Below, one piece after another: positions 10,471-22,346 of a stretch of DNA of 64,000 nucleotides (the stretch's first letter is position 1; each line of letters begins with the position of its first letter). Source of the DNA: Acanthochlamys bracteata (Eukaryota; Streptophyta; Magnoliopsida; Pandanales; Velloziaceae); contig CM034130.1 of the NCBI GenBank assembly GCA_019914995.1, positions 2,728,001 through 2,792,000 on the forward strand. Reading direction: 5' to 3'. The notes beneath the pieces were generated by a model, which saw only the letters and a list, made by a program, of their open reading frames with translations, made no database searches and was not told where the DNA came from. The translations under genes were made by a program, and so were the position numbers.

Positions 10471-10937
10471 TGCTTCTTTAGATTAAATAAACTATACAAC
10501 AAAAGAAAAAAGCAAGTAGAAAGTTTTGAAAGGTCTTCAGATACATAAATGTTATTTATGGCCTAAATTTTGATATATACTTTATTTGCTTTGATCAGTG
10601 AATAGCATTTATCTAGGAATTATTGACTAAAAGAGCCACAACGCATCAAAACCATCTTCCGTACCTCAAATTCGTGGCCTCAGTAAAACCAAATGATTAG
10701 TATTCCTTATATTAGGTAACTTCATTGAAGCAATTTTCTTGACCTCCATAGAGTTATTGTTTCTTATACAACAAAAGATTCATTCTTTTAATCTAATATA
10801 ATATATAATGATTGCTACGATTCCTTTGGACAGATTGAAGATGCCCCAAGTTTGGTGCCAGCGTCTGTTGAGCTTTGAGATGATCAGATCGAGTCACTTC
10901 AATCTGGATTGCTTTTGCCCTTCTGCATTGATCATGA
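10471..10937. other. 3' flank of receptor kinase B
   Basis: A non-coding block repeated downstream of the other copies (about 16,950-17,399, 21,230-22,346 and 43,090-43,610). Shared markers include a stretch on AACCAAATGATTA and the run TTGATCATGACT just past the stop codons. It is part of the tandem duplication unit and probably contains 3' UTR and polyadenylation sequence. Confidence 0.6.
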
Positions 10938-13454
10938 CTACACCAGCTGAAGAGTTCTCGGAATTGGAGGAGTTTCAACATCTGAAACCTTCTGCAATAT
11001 CTGAACAACTTGTCCCATGGTGGGCCGTTCACGTTCATCGTCTTGAATGCACCAGCATGCCACCAAGCATGCTCTTTCAACTTCTTCAATATCGGCTTCA
11101 CCCTCCAGTCTCTTGTCCAACAAAGGAAAAGTATCTCCTGCTTGCACTTTACACGCTGCATACAAGGGATAGTAAATTGAACTGTTATTATCGTCACAAT
11201 CAGAATTCCTCTTCCCTGATATGATCTCAAAAAGCATAAGCCCATAGCTATAAACATCAGCTTTGGCAGTGATTGCCATGCCTGAGATCCATTCTGGTGC
11301 CACGTAACCAAAAGTGCCGCGAAATGTTGTCAAGACCCTACTGAAATCCCTACCCATGAGCTTTGCCAGCCCAAAATCTGCAACCTTTGGATTGAACGAG
11401 GAGTCTAGCAGGATGTTTTCGGGCTTGATGTCACAGTGTATGATTCGGTCCCTGCATTCCTCATGAAGATAAGCTAATCCTCTTGCAGTTCCGAGAGCAA
11501 TCTTATACCTTGTGTTCCAATCCATAACAGCATTCTTGTTATGAAACAACTGCTGATCAAGAGAACCATTGGGAACATATTCGTATACTAGCAACCTTTT
11601 GCTTCCTTCAGAGCAGAAACCACGGAGGCGGACAAGGTTGATGTGTTGGATTGTGCCAACTGTGCTAACCTCGGCACAGAACTGCTTCTCACCTTGGTGG
11701 AAACCTTCAAGTTTCTTCACTGCAACGGGCACTGGAGATGAATCAGGTAATTTCAACTCCCCTTTGAACACTGAGCCAAACCCTCCTTTGCCAAGCTTGT
11801 CAGAGAAATTCTTGGTAACATGTTTGAGCTCTTCATAGCTGTACAGTACCAAGGTCTCTTTTATGGCCTTTGACATCAAGCTTCTGTGTATTCGTTGTCT
11901 CCGAATGATTGAAAGGCAAATAGTGCTAAAGCAAATAAGTACAGCCAGTGAGCTAATAGCAACAACCATAGTAGTGCTTGTTGCCTTTCTAGGCTTAGAA
12001 TAACTTGCTAAATCATAAGCAGATACTCGTATATAGATGGCGTTACCAGTTCCGTCACTATATTGTTGAAGGTTATAAAGATCTCCATACCATAACATGC
12101 AAGTACTATTGTAGGAATAAGCAGTGCATGAGCAATTTCTCAGACAAGCAGACTTGCATCTGCTAGCAGTGGCCAATGTTAGTGTATGAAGATTGATATC
12201 GGGCAACCTCATATAGTTCATCTGAAAGAACACGTCTGTAGAAGCGGTAGTGTTGGTTTGACATTGCAACGCAGTGTCCCTCTTGCAACCGAAGCTTTGG
12301 TCACCAAGCCTCCAGTATTTTGGTGATGCTGGGCTAAAACTTCTAGTCTCATCAATGTCAGAATTAGTTAAAGCTACAATTCAATAACTACTCTTACAAG
12401 TAGTTTAAGTGAGATAAAAATGTATTGCCTTTAATCCTTTGCAGGGAAAATGTTAATATCTCTTGTACCTGATGCAATTGCACGGCGGGGAGACCCCCTC
12501 ATTACAGATTCCAAATGGGCCACATCTGCCATAAACATAGCACTGGAACTTTGGTTGTTTGTAGAAGAGAGTCCAGTTGCTTCCGTCATTGGGCATCAAC
12601 ATCTGTACAAAAAAATCCCCTGAACTGTGCACCACGGATTCGAGTATAAAATTCATGCTCTTTACTTCATTGTTAATCGAATAAGTGAAGTAGCTCTCAT
12701 TCGCGTTGTCGACAAAAGAAAAATTAACCATGTGATCAGGATCAACAGTCATCATCTCCGGGGTGCTGCTGAATGCTTGGACTCTCCAGAATCCCGTGGT
12801 CCAGTAGGCTTTCGACGATCGCCACTTCAAAAAGAACTGGCTCGTCCCGTTCGGGTCAATTGGCATAGAGTACGGCCCGGGTGATGGATCGTCGCTGGTA
12901 TTCCATGAAGTCAGCTGCTGTACATTCTTGGTTAGTTTGTTCTTTCCCATCTTTACTCCGGGCAACAAAAGATGCGTTGGGTGGTCGAAGCTTTGCCATA
13001 TCACACTACCGTCATCATTGATCAGAAGAAGATTTCCGGTGTCTCTTAGTATTACAGCAGTAGTATTGGGTTTGGATATTGAAGTTATGTCGGTGGACCA
13101 TATCAAGGTTTTGGACTGTGAAACAAAAAGAACTAGATTGCCGTCGTCGGAGATTTTGAACTCGATTCCTTTTGGATCGGAAAGTGGTGTTTCTCTGTTG
13201 GCGATCCAGACTACATTGAACTGGGTTTTGGGGAGATTGTTAAACCAAATACCGAGGTAGTACCTGGACGAGTTACCTGGTTGGAAGAAGCCAAAAGCAA
13301 AGGTCCCATTGCCGGAAACCAGAGTCTTGTCGGCAGAGAGAGATTGGTTATATCTTAAAGTATCTTCATACGCAGAAGCAACTGCAGCGTGAGAGTAGTT
13401 AGTAATAAGACAGTTCAGAGCTAAGAAGAGCATGAAGCTGGTTTTTGCTAACAT
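10938..13454 (-). CDS. G-type lectin S-receptor-like Ser/Thr kinase, copy B
   Basis: Exon 1 is 13,454-12,469, exon 2 is 12,342-10,938, and the intron is 126 nt with donor CAG|GTACAAG and acceptor GACTAG|AAG. The join rebuilds CNCIR|SFSPASPKYW in frame, giving 796 residues, normal for the family. Domains: signal peptide about 1-24; bulb-type lectin about 33-175; S-locus glycoprotein about 205-315; EGF-like cysteines about 305-329; PAN about 353-445; transmembrane helix 454-475; kinase about 505-785 with glycine loop GKGGFGSVFKG, lysine in VAVKK (about 538), HCDIKPEN (about 631) and DFGLAK (about 651). HCD instead of HRD makes it a non-RD kinase, a class common among immune receptors. It is closest in style to Arabidopsis At2g19130. 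It is a plasma-membrane receptor; its ligand is unknown. A TATA box lies about 100 bp upstream. All motifs are present and it looks functional. Confidence 0.92.
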
Positions 13455-13550
13455 ATTTGGCGTCTTGGTAAGAAATTTTTTTTTTTCTAGACTGTAGCTA
13501 GCTACTAGAGAAGGAAATCTATTTCATTTTTTCTAAACATGTGGTTGTAG

Positions 13551-13560
13551 TCTTTATATA
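13551..13560 (-). promoter_or_regulatory. TATA box of receptor kinase B
   Basis: On the minus strand the sequence reads TATATAAAGA, about 100 bp upstream of the ATG at 13,454. It is conserved at the same position before copy C (about 20,025-20,034). Copies D and E no longer have it at that place. Confidence 0.6.
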
Positions 13561-13830
13561 TTTTGTTTTGTCAAAAGATAATTGCAGCGCCGTGCTTGAG
13601 CTTGCAGAGTGGATTATTGGTTGTTTAGACTTTAGATTCAAGCTGAAAGGAACAAGCAAAGACTTCAAATTTCTATGAAGACAACAAGGAGAGACTTGAA
13701 AATTTCTTTACTTTCTGGTCTCGAACCGCATAGCGTAAGCTCTGAAGGTTAACAGTTGACACGGGAAGAATAAGTCAACCTTCCGTTTATTATTCTTCCA
13801 TTTTGACTGTGTCCTTATAGAACTCTTATC
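13561..13830 (-). promoter_or_regulatory. Conserved upstream block of receptor kinase B
   Basis: This block recurs almost unchanged before copy C (about 20,040-20,300), and in part before D (about 29,510-29,660), E (about 46,290-46,660) and the stub at about 48,600-49,030. It includes, on the minus strand, GGTTGACTTA (13,771-13,780). That contains TTGACT, a W-box core bound by WRKY factors, which would fit a defence-responsive promoter. The regulatory role is inference. Confidence 0.45.
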
Positions 13831-14290
13831 AATATTTGATATCATTGCCGTCAATTGGCACCAACCTCTGGGCACCACATATCACCGGAATAATGCACAG
13901 CTGCTTCGGATTGCTTTCGTCAAATTTTTTCTTTCAAATTTTTTAAATAAATTTTTTATAATATTTTATTTAATATTTAAAAATTTTTAAATTTAAGAAA
14001 ATTTATACAATTAAATTTTATTACTATTTATTTTATAATTTTTAACTAATAAATAATTTTATAAAAAAAAATACTGCCAAACATTTCGTACTACGACCGC
14101 CAATATAGTTCAAATTTATGACATATGTTAATCAGGCCGGGTAAGCATGCAATTTCAGACACATTAGTAAACTTTCCATAACTCAGCAGTTCAGTAGACT
14201 TTTGAGTATTGCCACTGTAAAATGAACTTCATTGATCGTTACTTCTGTTGAATGATTGAATTGTGCTCGTTTAAATTTAAATGAACTATG
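13830..14290 (-). pseudogene. S-domain fragment of the second subtype, upstream of copy B
   Basis: Two short pieces match the S-locus domain of the diverged subtype: around 13,840-13,910 (related to the LMPNDGS region) and around 14,140-14,285 (minus strand reads like FYSGNT-KSTGL-SYG-FSNV-E, aligned to WRSSKAYWTTGLW). AT-rich filler lies between them. Equivalent fragments sit upstream of C and D, so the truncated piece was already part of the unit that was tandemly duplicated. Confidence 0.6.
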
Positions 14291-14907
14291 CAATAAAGAT
14301 GGACAAGTGGAAGTTTTTAAAGTTTTTAAAGTCTAGTTTTGGTTTGTCGCAGAGTCTCAAGTAACTGCAAAGCTGGCGGCAGTTGACAAAAGAGAAGGAA
14401 TAGGGAAGACAATCGAAGCTGATATATGGAAGAAAAGAAGAAGTTGAGAGTGCAACGGTTTTGGCTTTAAGCTAAATTGCATTGGTCAATCATAGCTATC
14501 TTAAGATTTATGAAACATTGACTTTAGTGTATTGTAGTCCTAAGATATTTGTTTTATTAGAAAAGAAATATTACTTGTTTCGAGCTTTGACGAATGAAGT
14601 TCACTGAATCGCATTGTTATCATTGAGAGGTGTTACTTACCGTGCTTGTATGGTTTAGAAAGGAATTCCTTTGGCGTTAATTAGGTTATTTTCACTGTTT
14701 TTTTCATTCTATATTCTTTAATAAATTTAAACAATATTTTATAAAATTATTTAAAAATTTAAAAAAATTAAAAATTTTCTATTGTACTATTATTTATTTT
14801 TATAACTTTTAAAATAAATAAAAATACTTTTATTATAGAAAATTTTATTTTATAATTATTTTTAAATATGTCTAAGTGACGAAGCATCTGATTTGTTTTC
14901 AAATAGC
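14291..14907. other. Shared flank of the duplication unit
   Basis: No gene. The part at about 14,340-14,640 (marker GCAAAGCTGGCGGCAGTTGAC) recurs at about 20,865, 30,250 and 47,355, and so belongs to the repeated unit. The remainder is AT-rich. Confidence 0.5.
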
Positions 14908-15494
14908 TATAGTTGTAAAAATCGGATCGGACATTGAACCGAAAAACTGTCTGAGTCAACGGTTGAACCGTTATTATTAAAGATATCAATGTATTGACGG
15001 TAGCACAAACGCTTATTATTTTTCTTTATTAGAAAGCATGAAAAAAAAATAAACTAACAAAATATATATAAAAAAATATTTTAAATAATAAATTTTTAAA
15101 AAAATTTTTTTGTTTTGAAATAATTTTATTATTTTTCTTACAATTTAATAAAATTAGTAATATAAGAATTTAAAAATTACTAATAATAAATATTTACAAA
15201 TAAAATACAACAAACTTATTTTTTTGCATTATCACAACCAAATGTAAAATCTAAATTACATATTATATTTCAATATAAGACTACTAATAATTATTTTTGC
15301 ATCAATATATCATAAACTTTAAATTTTTTAAAATTTAATTTAATCCGGTTTGATCCGGGCGAGCGGGTCGACCGGGTTGAAGCGAGTCGGAATGAATCAA
15401 AGCGGGTCGATTGTATAAACGATTTTATTACAAATTCGGACCGATTTATGCTCTGGGTCGACCCGGGCGGGCCGGTCCGGGTTTTACAACTATG
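14908..15494. mobile_element. hAT-type MITE, copy 1
   Basis: The ends are TATAGTTGTAA and TTACAACTATG, flanked by CAAATAGC and GAAATAGC, an 8-bp target duplication with one mismatch. Subterminal sequences are GC-rich (GGACATTGAACCGAAAAACTGTC; GGGTCGACCCGGGCGGGCC) around an AT-rich core. It is of the same family as the elements at 15,544 and 21,544. An 8-bp duplication points to the hAT superfamily. Non-coding. Confidence 0.75.
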
Positions 15495-15543
15495 GAAATA
15501 GCCTTCATAATTCTTTTATATTTAATTTATGCCGTGTTTACCA

Positions 15544-16352
15544 CATAGTTGTAAGAATCGGATTGGACATCGAACCGAAAAACTGTCCGGGTCACGGTTG
15601 TCGGGTTGAACCGTCGGATCAACCGGTCGAACCGTCGGGTCAATAATATTAAAATATTTTTAACTAATAATAATAATTATAGTAAAAAATTTACTGCTAA
15701 TGATATTACTAATAATAATAGTTATAGCAATCATAACAAAAATTTAGATTATTTTTATTATGTCATTACTATCAACAACAATAGTAATAATAATCACAGC
15801 AAAAATTAAAATATTGCCACTATAATTACCACCACCAACAATAATAATAACAACTAAAATTTATAAATAGAAAATTTTAAATAAATTGGGAGATTAGAAA
15901 AAAATAAAACCATAAAATAGATAAATCATAAAAGAGATATAACTAACTTTTTTAGGTATACATATTTGAGTCTAAATATTTTATAATATAAAAAATTTAA
16001 AAATCACTAATAATTGATATTTACAAATAAGAAATAATCAATTATATTTTTTGCATTATCACATCCAAATGCTAAATCTAAACTACATATCATTTTTCAA
16101 CATAATGCTATTAATAATTATTTTTACATTAAATATATCATCAATTTAAAATTTTTTAATTAATTTAAAAATTTTTTTTTAATTCGGTTTGATCCGGACG
16201 GGCGGGTTGACCAGGTTGAAGCAGGTCAGAACGGATCAAACCGGGTCAAAACGATTCGATTGCGTCTTTTTGCAAACCCAAACCGGTTTTACCGTCCGGA
16301 TCGATGATTTTCGGATCGATCCAGACGAGTTGGTCCAGATCTGACAACTATG
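15544..16352. mobile_element. hAT-type MITE, copy 2
   Basis: The ends are CATAGTTGTAA and GACAACTATG. The flanks are GTTTACCA on both sides, a perfect 8-bp target duplication. At about 809 bp it is longer than its relatives because of an expanded AAT/AAC-rich interior (about 15,650-15,850). Its short open frame of Asn/Ile/Lys repeats is not a gene. Confidence 0.8.
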
Positions 16353-16360
16353 GTTTACCA

Positions 16361-16637
16361 ATATCCCAAATTCACTTTTAATATAAAATACATACAATAA
16401 TTAAAATAATTTTTTTTATTAATAATTTTTTTAAAAATTAATTTTAAAACTTATTATAAATATTAAATTAATATATAATATTATTTTTTATTAAATATTT
16501 TTAATTAAATATTTTAAATTGATTTTTAAAAAACTCACTTAATTTTTAAGATAAACACGACCTTAAATTCACAAAAATATGCGACGACCAAACAAGAGCC
16601 TCTCAAAAAACGAGACGCACTGACACTAAACTCAGGA
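16361..16637. other. AT-rich spacer
   Basis: Low-complexity A/T runs; no gene or repeat end could be defined here. Confidence 0.4.
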
Positions 16638-16900
16638 GGCGTTTGGGATTGCTTATGAAATGGAGTTTTTGTAAAATGGAAGATATTTTTGTATTTTTTG
16701 GAAAACGAGCTATATTTTTTTTATTTAAAAAAAAATAATAAAAATATGCAATAAAAAGATCTCACTTCGTAGAATTTTTCTACACTTTCTAAATTTTTAA
16801 ATAAATTTTTTATATACTTATAAAATATATATTAAAAAACGTGAAGTGGAGAAAAATTAAGAAAAGCTGATAAGCAGCTTATGAAACGCGCTGCCAAACG
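16638..16900. mobile_element. MITE, GGCGTTTGGGATTGC / CTGCCAAACG ends
   Basis: Second copy of the family at 846-1102, with a better preserved right end (GCAGCTTATGAAACGCGCTGCCAAACG). The same AT-rich core is present. It lies in the 3' flank of receptor kinase C and is absent from the corresponding place downstream of copy B. Confidence 0.6.
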
Positions 16901-17399
16901 TAACCTCAAGCCAGCACTAAAACCTTATACTTCGTACTTTCAAATTAATAATCAACCATAAAATATTTTAAGATACATAAATGTTAATTTTGGCCTAAAT
17001 TTCATACATATTTTATGTGTTTGATCATGGAACGGGCAACACCACCTAATTCGTCCATTTAAGAAGCATTAATCTAAGAACTATTCACAAAAAGAGCCAA
17101 AACTCATCAAAACCTCTGCCATACCTATATTATTCGTGGCCTCTGTAAAACCATATGATTAATTTCCTATTATTGGGTTAACTACATCGCAACAATTTTC
17201 TTGACCTCCTTATTGAATTATGGCTTTTCTTATACACCAAAGGTTCATTCATTTCTAATAATATAATAAATCTAATGATTGCTATGGTTCCACTGGACTG
17301 ACTGAAGATGACCTTAAGTTGGGTGCCGGCATCTGTTGAGCTTTGAGATAATCAGAGTGAGTAACTACAATTTGTATTAATTTTGACTATTTGCATTGA
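16901..17399. other. 3' flank of receptor kinase C
   Basis: Non-coding and homologous to the flanks downstream of copies B, D and E (shared TTCGTGGCCTCTGTAAAACCA and CATTGATCATGACTTCATGA). It probably contains the 3' UTR. Confidence 0.6.
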
Positions 17400-19929
17400 T
17401 CATGACTTCATGAGTTGAAGAGTTCTTGGAACTGGAGGCATTTCAACATCTGAAACCTTCTCCAATACCTGAACAACTTGTCCCATCGTCGGCCGTTCAC
17501 TTTCATCGTCTTGAATGCACCAACATGCCACCAAACATGCTCTTTCAACTTCTTCCATATCTGCTTCGCCCTCCAGTCTCTTGTCCAACAAAGGAAAAGC
17601 ATCTCTTTCTTGCAATTTACGTGCTGCATACAAGGGATAGTAAAATGAACTGTCGTTGTCGTCACAGTCAGAATTCCTCTTCCCTGATATGATCTCAAAA
17701 AGCATAAGCCCATAGCTATAAACATCAGCTTTGGCAGTGATTGCCATGCCTGATATCCATTCTGGTGCCAGGTAACCAAAAGTGCCGCGAAATGTTGTCA
17801 AGACCCTACTGAAATCCCTACCCATGAGCTTTGCTAGCCCAAAATCTGCAACCTTTGGATTGAACGAGGAGTCTAGCAGGATGTTTTGGGGCTTGATGTC
17901 ACAGTGTATGATTCGGTCCCTGCATTCCTCATGAACATAAGCCAATCCTCTTGCAGTACCGAGAGCAATCTTATACCTTGTGTTCCAATCCATAACAGCA
18001 TTCTTGTTATGAAACAACTGCTGATCAAGAGAACCATTGGGAACATATTCGTATACTAGCAACCTTTTGCTTCCTTCAGAGCAGAAACCGCGGAGGCGGA
18101 CAAGGTTGATGTGTTGGATTGTGCCGACTGTGCTAACCTCAGCCCGGAACTGCTTCTCACCTTGGTGGGACCCTTCAAGCTTCTTCACTGCAATGGGCAT
18201 TGATGATGAATCAGGTAATTTCAACTCCCCTTTAAACACTGAGCCAAACCCTCCTTTGCCAAGCTTTTCAGAGAAATTCTTGGTAACATGTTTGAGCTCT
18301 CCATAGCTGTACAGTACCAAGGTCTCTTTTATGGCCTTTGACATCAAGCTTCTGCGTATTCGTTGTCTCCGAATGATTGAAAGGCAAATAGTGCTCAAGC
18401 AAATTAGTACAGCCAGTGAGCTAATAGCAACAACCAGAGTAGTGCTTCTTGCCTTTCTATGCTTAGAATAACTTGCTAAATCATAAGCAGATACTCGTAT
18501 ATAGATGGCGTTACCAGTTCCGTCATTATATTGTTGAAGGTTATAAAGATCTCCATACCATAACATGCAAGTACTATTGTAGGAATAAGCAGTGCATGAG
18601 CAATTTCTCAGACAAGCAGACTTGCATCCGCTAGCAGTGGCCAATGTTAGTGTATGAAGATTGATATCAGGCAACCTCATATAGTCCATCCGAAAGAACA
18701 AGTCTGTAGAAGCGGTAGAGTTGGTTTGACATTGCAACGCAGTGTCCCTCTTGCAACCGAAGCTTTGGTCACCAAGCCTCCAGTATTTTGGTGATGCTGG
18801 GCTAAAACTCCTAGTGTCATCAATGTCAGGATTAGTTTAAAGCTACAATTCAATAACTACTCTTACAAGTAGTTTAAGTGAGATAAAATTGTATTGCCTT
18901 TAATCCTTTGCAGGGAAAATGTTAATATCTCTTGTACCTGATGCAATTGCACGGCAGGGAGACCCCCTCATTACAGATTCCAAATGGGCCACAGAGGCCA
19001 TAAACAGAGCACTGGAACTTAGGTTGCTTGTAGAAGAGAGTCCAGTTGCTTCCGTCGTTGGGCATCAACACCTGCACCACAAAATCCCCGGAGCTGTGCA
19101 CCACGGATTCGAGTATATGATTCATGCTCTTTAATTCATTCGTAATTGAATAAGTGAAGTAGCTCTCATTCTTATTGTCGACAAACGAAAAATTAACCAT
19201 GTGAGTATATGAAGGGTTTCCAATCATCATCTCCGGGGAGCTGCTGAATGATTGGCCTGTCCACAATCCCGTGGTCCAGTAGGCTTTCGACGATCGCCAC
19301 TTTAAAAAGAACTGGCTCGTCCCGTTCGGGTCAATTGGCATAGAGTACGGCCCGGGTGATGGATCGTCGCTGGTATTCCATGAAGTCAGCTGCTGTACAT
19401 GCTTGGTTAGTTTGTTCTTTCCCATCTTTACTCCGGGCAACAAAAGATGCGTTGGGTGGTCGAAGCTTTGCCATATCACACTACCGTCATCATTGATCAG
19501 AAGAAGATTTCCGGTGTCTCTTAGTATTACAGCAGTAGTATTGGGTTTGGATATTGAAGTTATGTCGGTGGACCATATCAAGGTTTTGGACTGTGAAACA
19601 AAAAGAACTAGATTGCCGTCGTCGGAGATTTTGAACTCGATTCCTTTTGGATCGGAAAGTGGTGTTTCTCTGTTGGCGATCCAGACTACATTGAACTGGG
19701 TTTTGGGGAGATTGTTAAACCAAATACCGAGGTAGTACCTGGACGAGTTACCTGGTTGGAAGAAGCCAAGAGCAAAGGTTCCATTGCCGGAAACCAGAGT
19801 CTTGTCGGCAGAGAGAGATTGGTTATATCTTAAAGTATCTTCATAAGCAGAAGCAACTGAAGCGTGAGAATAGGTACTAATAAGACAGTTCAGAGCTAAG
19901 AAGAGCATGAAGCTGGTTTTTGCTAACAT
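17400..19929 (-). CDS. G-type lectin S-receptor-like Ser/Thr kinase, copy C
   Basis: Exon 1 is 19,929-18,938 and exon 2 is 18,810-17,400, with a 127-nt intron at the same codon as in copy B (donor CAG|GTACAAG, acceptor CACTAG|GAG). The product has 800 residues. The layout matches copy B: signal peptide, bulb-lectin, S-locus, EGF/PAN, transmembrane helix about 456-477, and a non-RD kinase with GKGGFGSVFKG, IAVKK, HCDIKPQN (about 633) and DFGLAK. It differs mainly in the S-locus region (GNPSYTHMVNFSF) and at scattered kinase sites; for example KPQN replaces KPEN. The first 330 bp of the B-lectin comparison are near-identical to copy B, pointing to recent duplication or conversion. Intact and likely expressed from its own TATA box. 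Ligand unknown. Confidence 0.92.
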
Positions 19930-20024
19930 ATTTGGTGTCTTGGTAATTAAAAATTTTTTTTCTAGACTGTAGCTAGCTACTAGAGATGGAAATATATTTC
20001 ATTTTTCTAAACGTGTGGTTGTAG

Positions 20025-20034
20025 TCTTTATATA
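20025..20034 (-). promoter_or_regulatory. TATA box of receptor kinase C
   Basis: Minus-strand TATATAAAGA, about 100 bp upstream of the ATG at 19,929. Same position and sequence as the TATA box of copy B. Confidence 0.6.
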
Positions 20035-20039
20035 TTTTT

Positions 20040-20310
20040 TTGTCAAAAGATAATTGCAGCGCCGTGCTTGAGCTTGCACAGTGGATTAGTGGTTGTTTAG
20101 ACTTTAGATTCAAGCTGAAAGGAACAAGCAAAGACTTCAAATTTCTATGAAGACAACAAGGAGGGACTTGAAAATTTCTTTACTTTCTGGTCTCGAACCG
20201 CAGAGCGTAAGCTCTGAAGGTTAACAGTTGACACGGGAAGAATAAGTCAACCTTTCGTTTATTATGCTTCCATTTTCTACGTCCTTAGAAAATCGCTATA
20301 TCACATTATA
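20040..20310 (-). promoter_or_regulatory. Conserved upstream block of receptor kinase C
   Basis: Nearly the same as the block before copy B, including the minus-strand GGTTGACTTA with a W-box core. Part of the duplicated unit. Confidence 0.45.
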
Positions 20311-20324
20311 ATATGCATCAATCC

Positions 20325-20800
20325 GTCATTTGGCGCCAACCTCTGGGCATCCCGTATCACCGGAATGATGCACAACATTCTCTAGAATACAGCCAACCCA
20401 ACTCATTGCTGACATATTTTGAAATGTCTTGAAGTTCTTATAAAAATTTTCTTTTAAATAAAAAATATGTTTATTTTATTTTAAAGAAATATTTTTTATT
20501 TATAAATAATAAAATAATAAATAATAAAAATTTATAATGCCCAGATAAGCATGCAAATTCATGCCCAGATAAGCAAAATTTAAAAAATTATAAAAAAATA
20601 GAAAAAGTTTAGTCAAATCGTATCCTTAATCATGCCCAGATAAGCATGCAAATTCATGCGCCATTTCGGGCACATTACTAAACGTTCCATAACTCGGTAG
20701 TCCAGTAGACTTTTCGGTATTGCCACTGTAAAATGAACTGGATTGATCGTTACTTTTGTTGAATGAATGAATGGTGCTTGTTTAGATTTAAATGAACTAT
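20325..20800 (-). pseudogene. S-domain fragment of the second subtype, upstream of copy C
   Basis: Fragments at about 20,325-20,400 and about 20,630-20,790 match the same S-locus pieces as the fragment upstream of B. The second reads, on the minus strand, like FYSGNTEKSTGLPSYGTFSNVPEMA. A small internal duplication repeats ATGCCCAGATAAGCATGCAA. The open frame here is a remnant, not a gene. Confidence 0.6.
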
Positions 20801-21535
20801 GCAATAAAGATGGACAAGTGGAAGTTTCAAAAGTCTTTAAAGACGAATTTTGGTTTGTCGCAGAGTCTAAGTAAGTGAAAAGCTGGCGGCAGTTGATAAA
20901 AGAGAACAGGTTGAGAGTGCAACGGCCTTGGCTGGTAAGCTACATTGCATTAGTTAATCATAGCCATTCCTGTGATTTTTTTATTTTTAATAATCTGTTT
21001 TTTTAAACGATTGACTTTAGTGTATTGAAGTCAGTAAAAATTTGGTTTTTATGGAAATAATTTTGCTTATATATTCCGAGACTTGACGAATGATTTTAAG
21101 GTCGAGTATAAGTGGACCAAAAGAGTATGACTCAATTTTTCAAATAGTCATCATAATTTTTCTATATTAACGATTTTGGTTTCACAAAAATATGAGACTG
21201 TGATTGACCGTCTGAGACAAGTAGGTGCTCGGACCCTCTACCTCAAGCCAGCACTGAACCTTATACTTCGTACTATCATATTAAAAACTAACCATACAAT
21301 ATTTTTTTAGATACATAAATATTATTTATGGCCAAATTTTCATACATATTCTATGTGTTTTGATCATTGAACGGGCAATACCAATTAATTTCGAAGCATT
21401 TATCTAGGAACTATTTACTAAAAGACACAAAACGAATGAAAACCATCGGCCGTATCTAAAATTCGCGGCCTCTGTAAAACCAAATGATTACTATTTCTTT
21501 TATTGGGATAACTTCCATCTGGTAAATTTTTTAAC
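20801..21535. other. Shared flank of the duplication unit
   Basis: No gene. It contains the marker around AGCTGGCGGCAG, then sequence homologous to 42,841-43,425 (TTTTAAACGATTGACTTTAGTG and onwards). It preserves the empty site of the 12.5-kb Copia-type element: AATCATAGCCATTCCTG at about 20,955-20,971 is uninterrupted. Confidence 0.6.
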
Positions 21536-21543
21536 CTTTTCAG

Positions 21544-22152
21544 CATAGTTATAAAACCCGGATTGGCCCGTCTGGATCGACCCGGAAATCGTCGATTCGG
21601 AACGTAAACCGGTCCGGGTTTATGATAAAACTGTTTATACAATCACCCATTCTGATCCGCCTCAATCCGGTCGATCCGTTCGTCCGGGTCAAACCAGGTT
21701 AAATTAAACTTTAAAAAATTTAAATTTGTAATATATTGATGCAAAAATAATTACTAGTAGCCTTATATTAAAATATAATATGTAGTTTAGATTTTACATT
21801 TAGATGTGATAATATAAAAAAATAAATTTGTTATAGTTTATTTATAAATATTTATTATTAGTATTTTTAAGTTTTTATATTACTAATTTTGTTAAATTGT
21901 AAGAAAAATAACAAAATTATTTTAAAACAAAAAATTTCTTTTGAAATTTATTATTTAACATATTTTTTTTATTTTTCTATATCTTTTTTGTTAGTTTATT
22001 TTTTCTTTTAAAATAATAAGCGTTTGCACTACCGTCAACGCTTTAGTATTTTTGACATAACGGTTCAACCCATTGACCCGACGGGTCAACCCGTGACCCA
22101 TTGACCTAGACAGTTTTCCAATTCAATGTCCGGTCCGACTTTTACAACTATG
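21544..22152. mobile_element. hAT-type MITE, copy 3
   Basis: The ends are CATAGTTATAAAA and TTTTACAACTATG, flanked by a perfect 8-bp duplication, CTTTTCAG (21,536-21,543 and 22,153-22,160). The homologous flank of copy E has the empty site (AACCTTCTCAGAGTTATG at about 43,417-43,434), which confirms the boundaries and shows the insertion came after the D/E duplication. GC-rich subterminal parts (GGTCGATCCGTTCGTCCGGG) surround an AT-rich core. Confidence 0.88.
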
Positions 22153-22346
22153 CTTTTCAGAGTTGATGCATTCTTATACAACAAAAGATTCGTTCATTTA
22201 ATGTTAATATAGTATCTAATGATTGCTATGATTCTTTTGGACTGACTGAAGATGACGTCGAATTTGGTGCGCCTGTTGTCTGTTGAGCTTTTGAGATGAT
22301 CAGATTGGTTGACTACAATCTGTATCACTTTTGTCTTTTGCATTGA

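Noticed and set aside
12928-13260. 110-codon plus-strand frame repeated at 19,403, 28,091 and 45,637
   Set aside because: It is the complement of the conserved bulb-lectin coding sequence in each receptor-kinase copy. Its repetition only reflects the gene duplication.
15606-15809. 67-codon frame rich in Asn, Ile and Lys
   Set aside because: It is the AAT/AAC-rich interior of a hAT-type MITE, not a protein gene.
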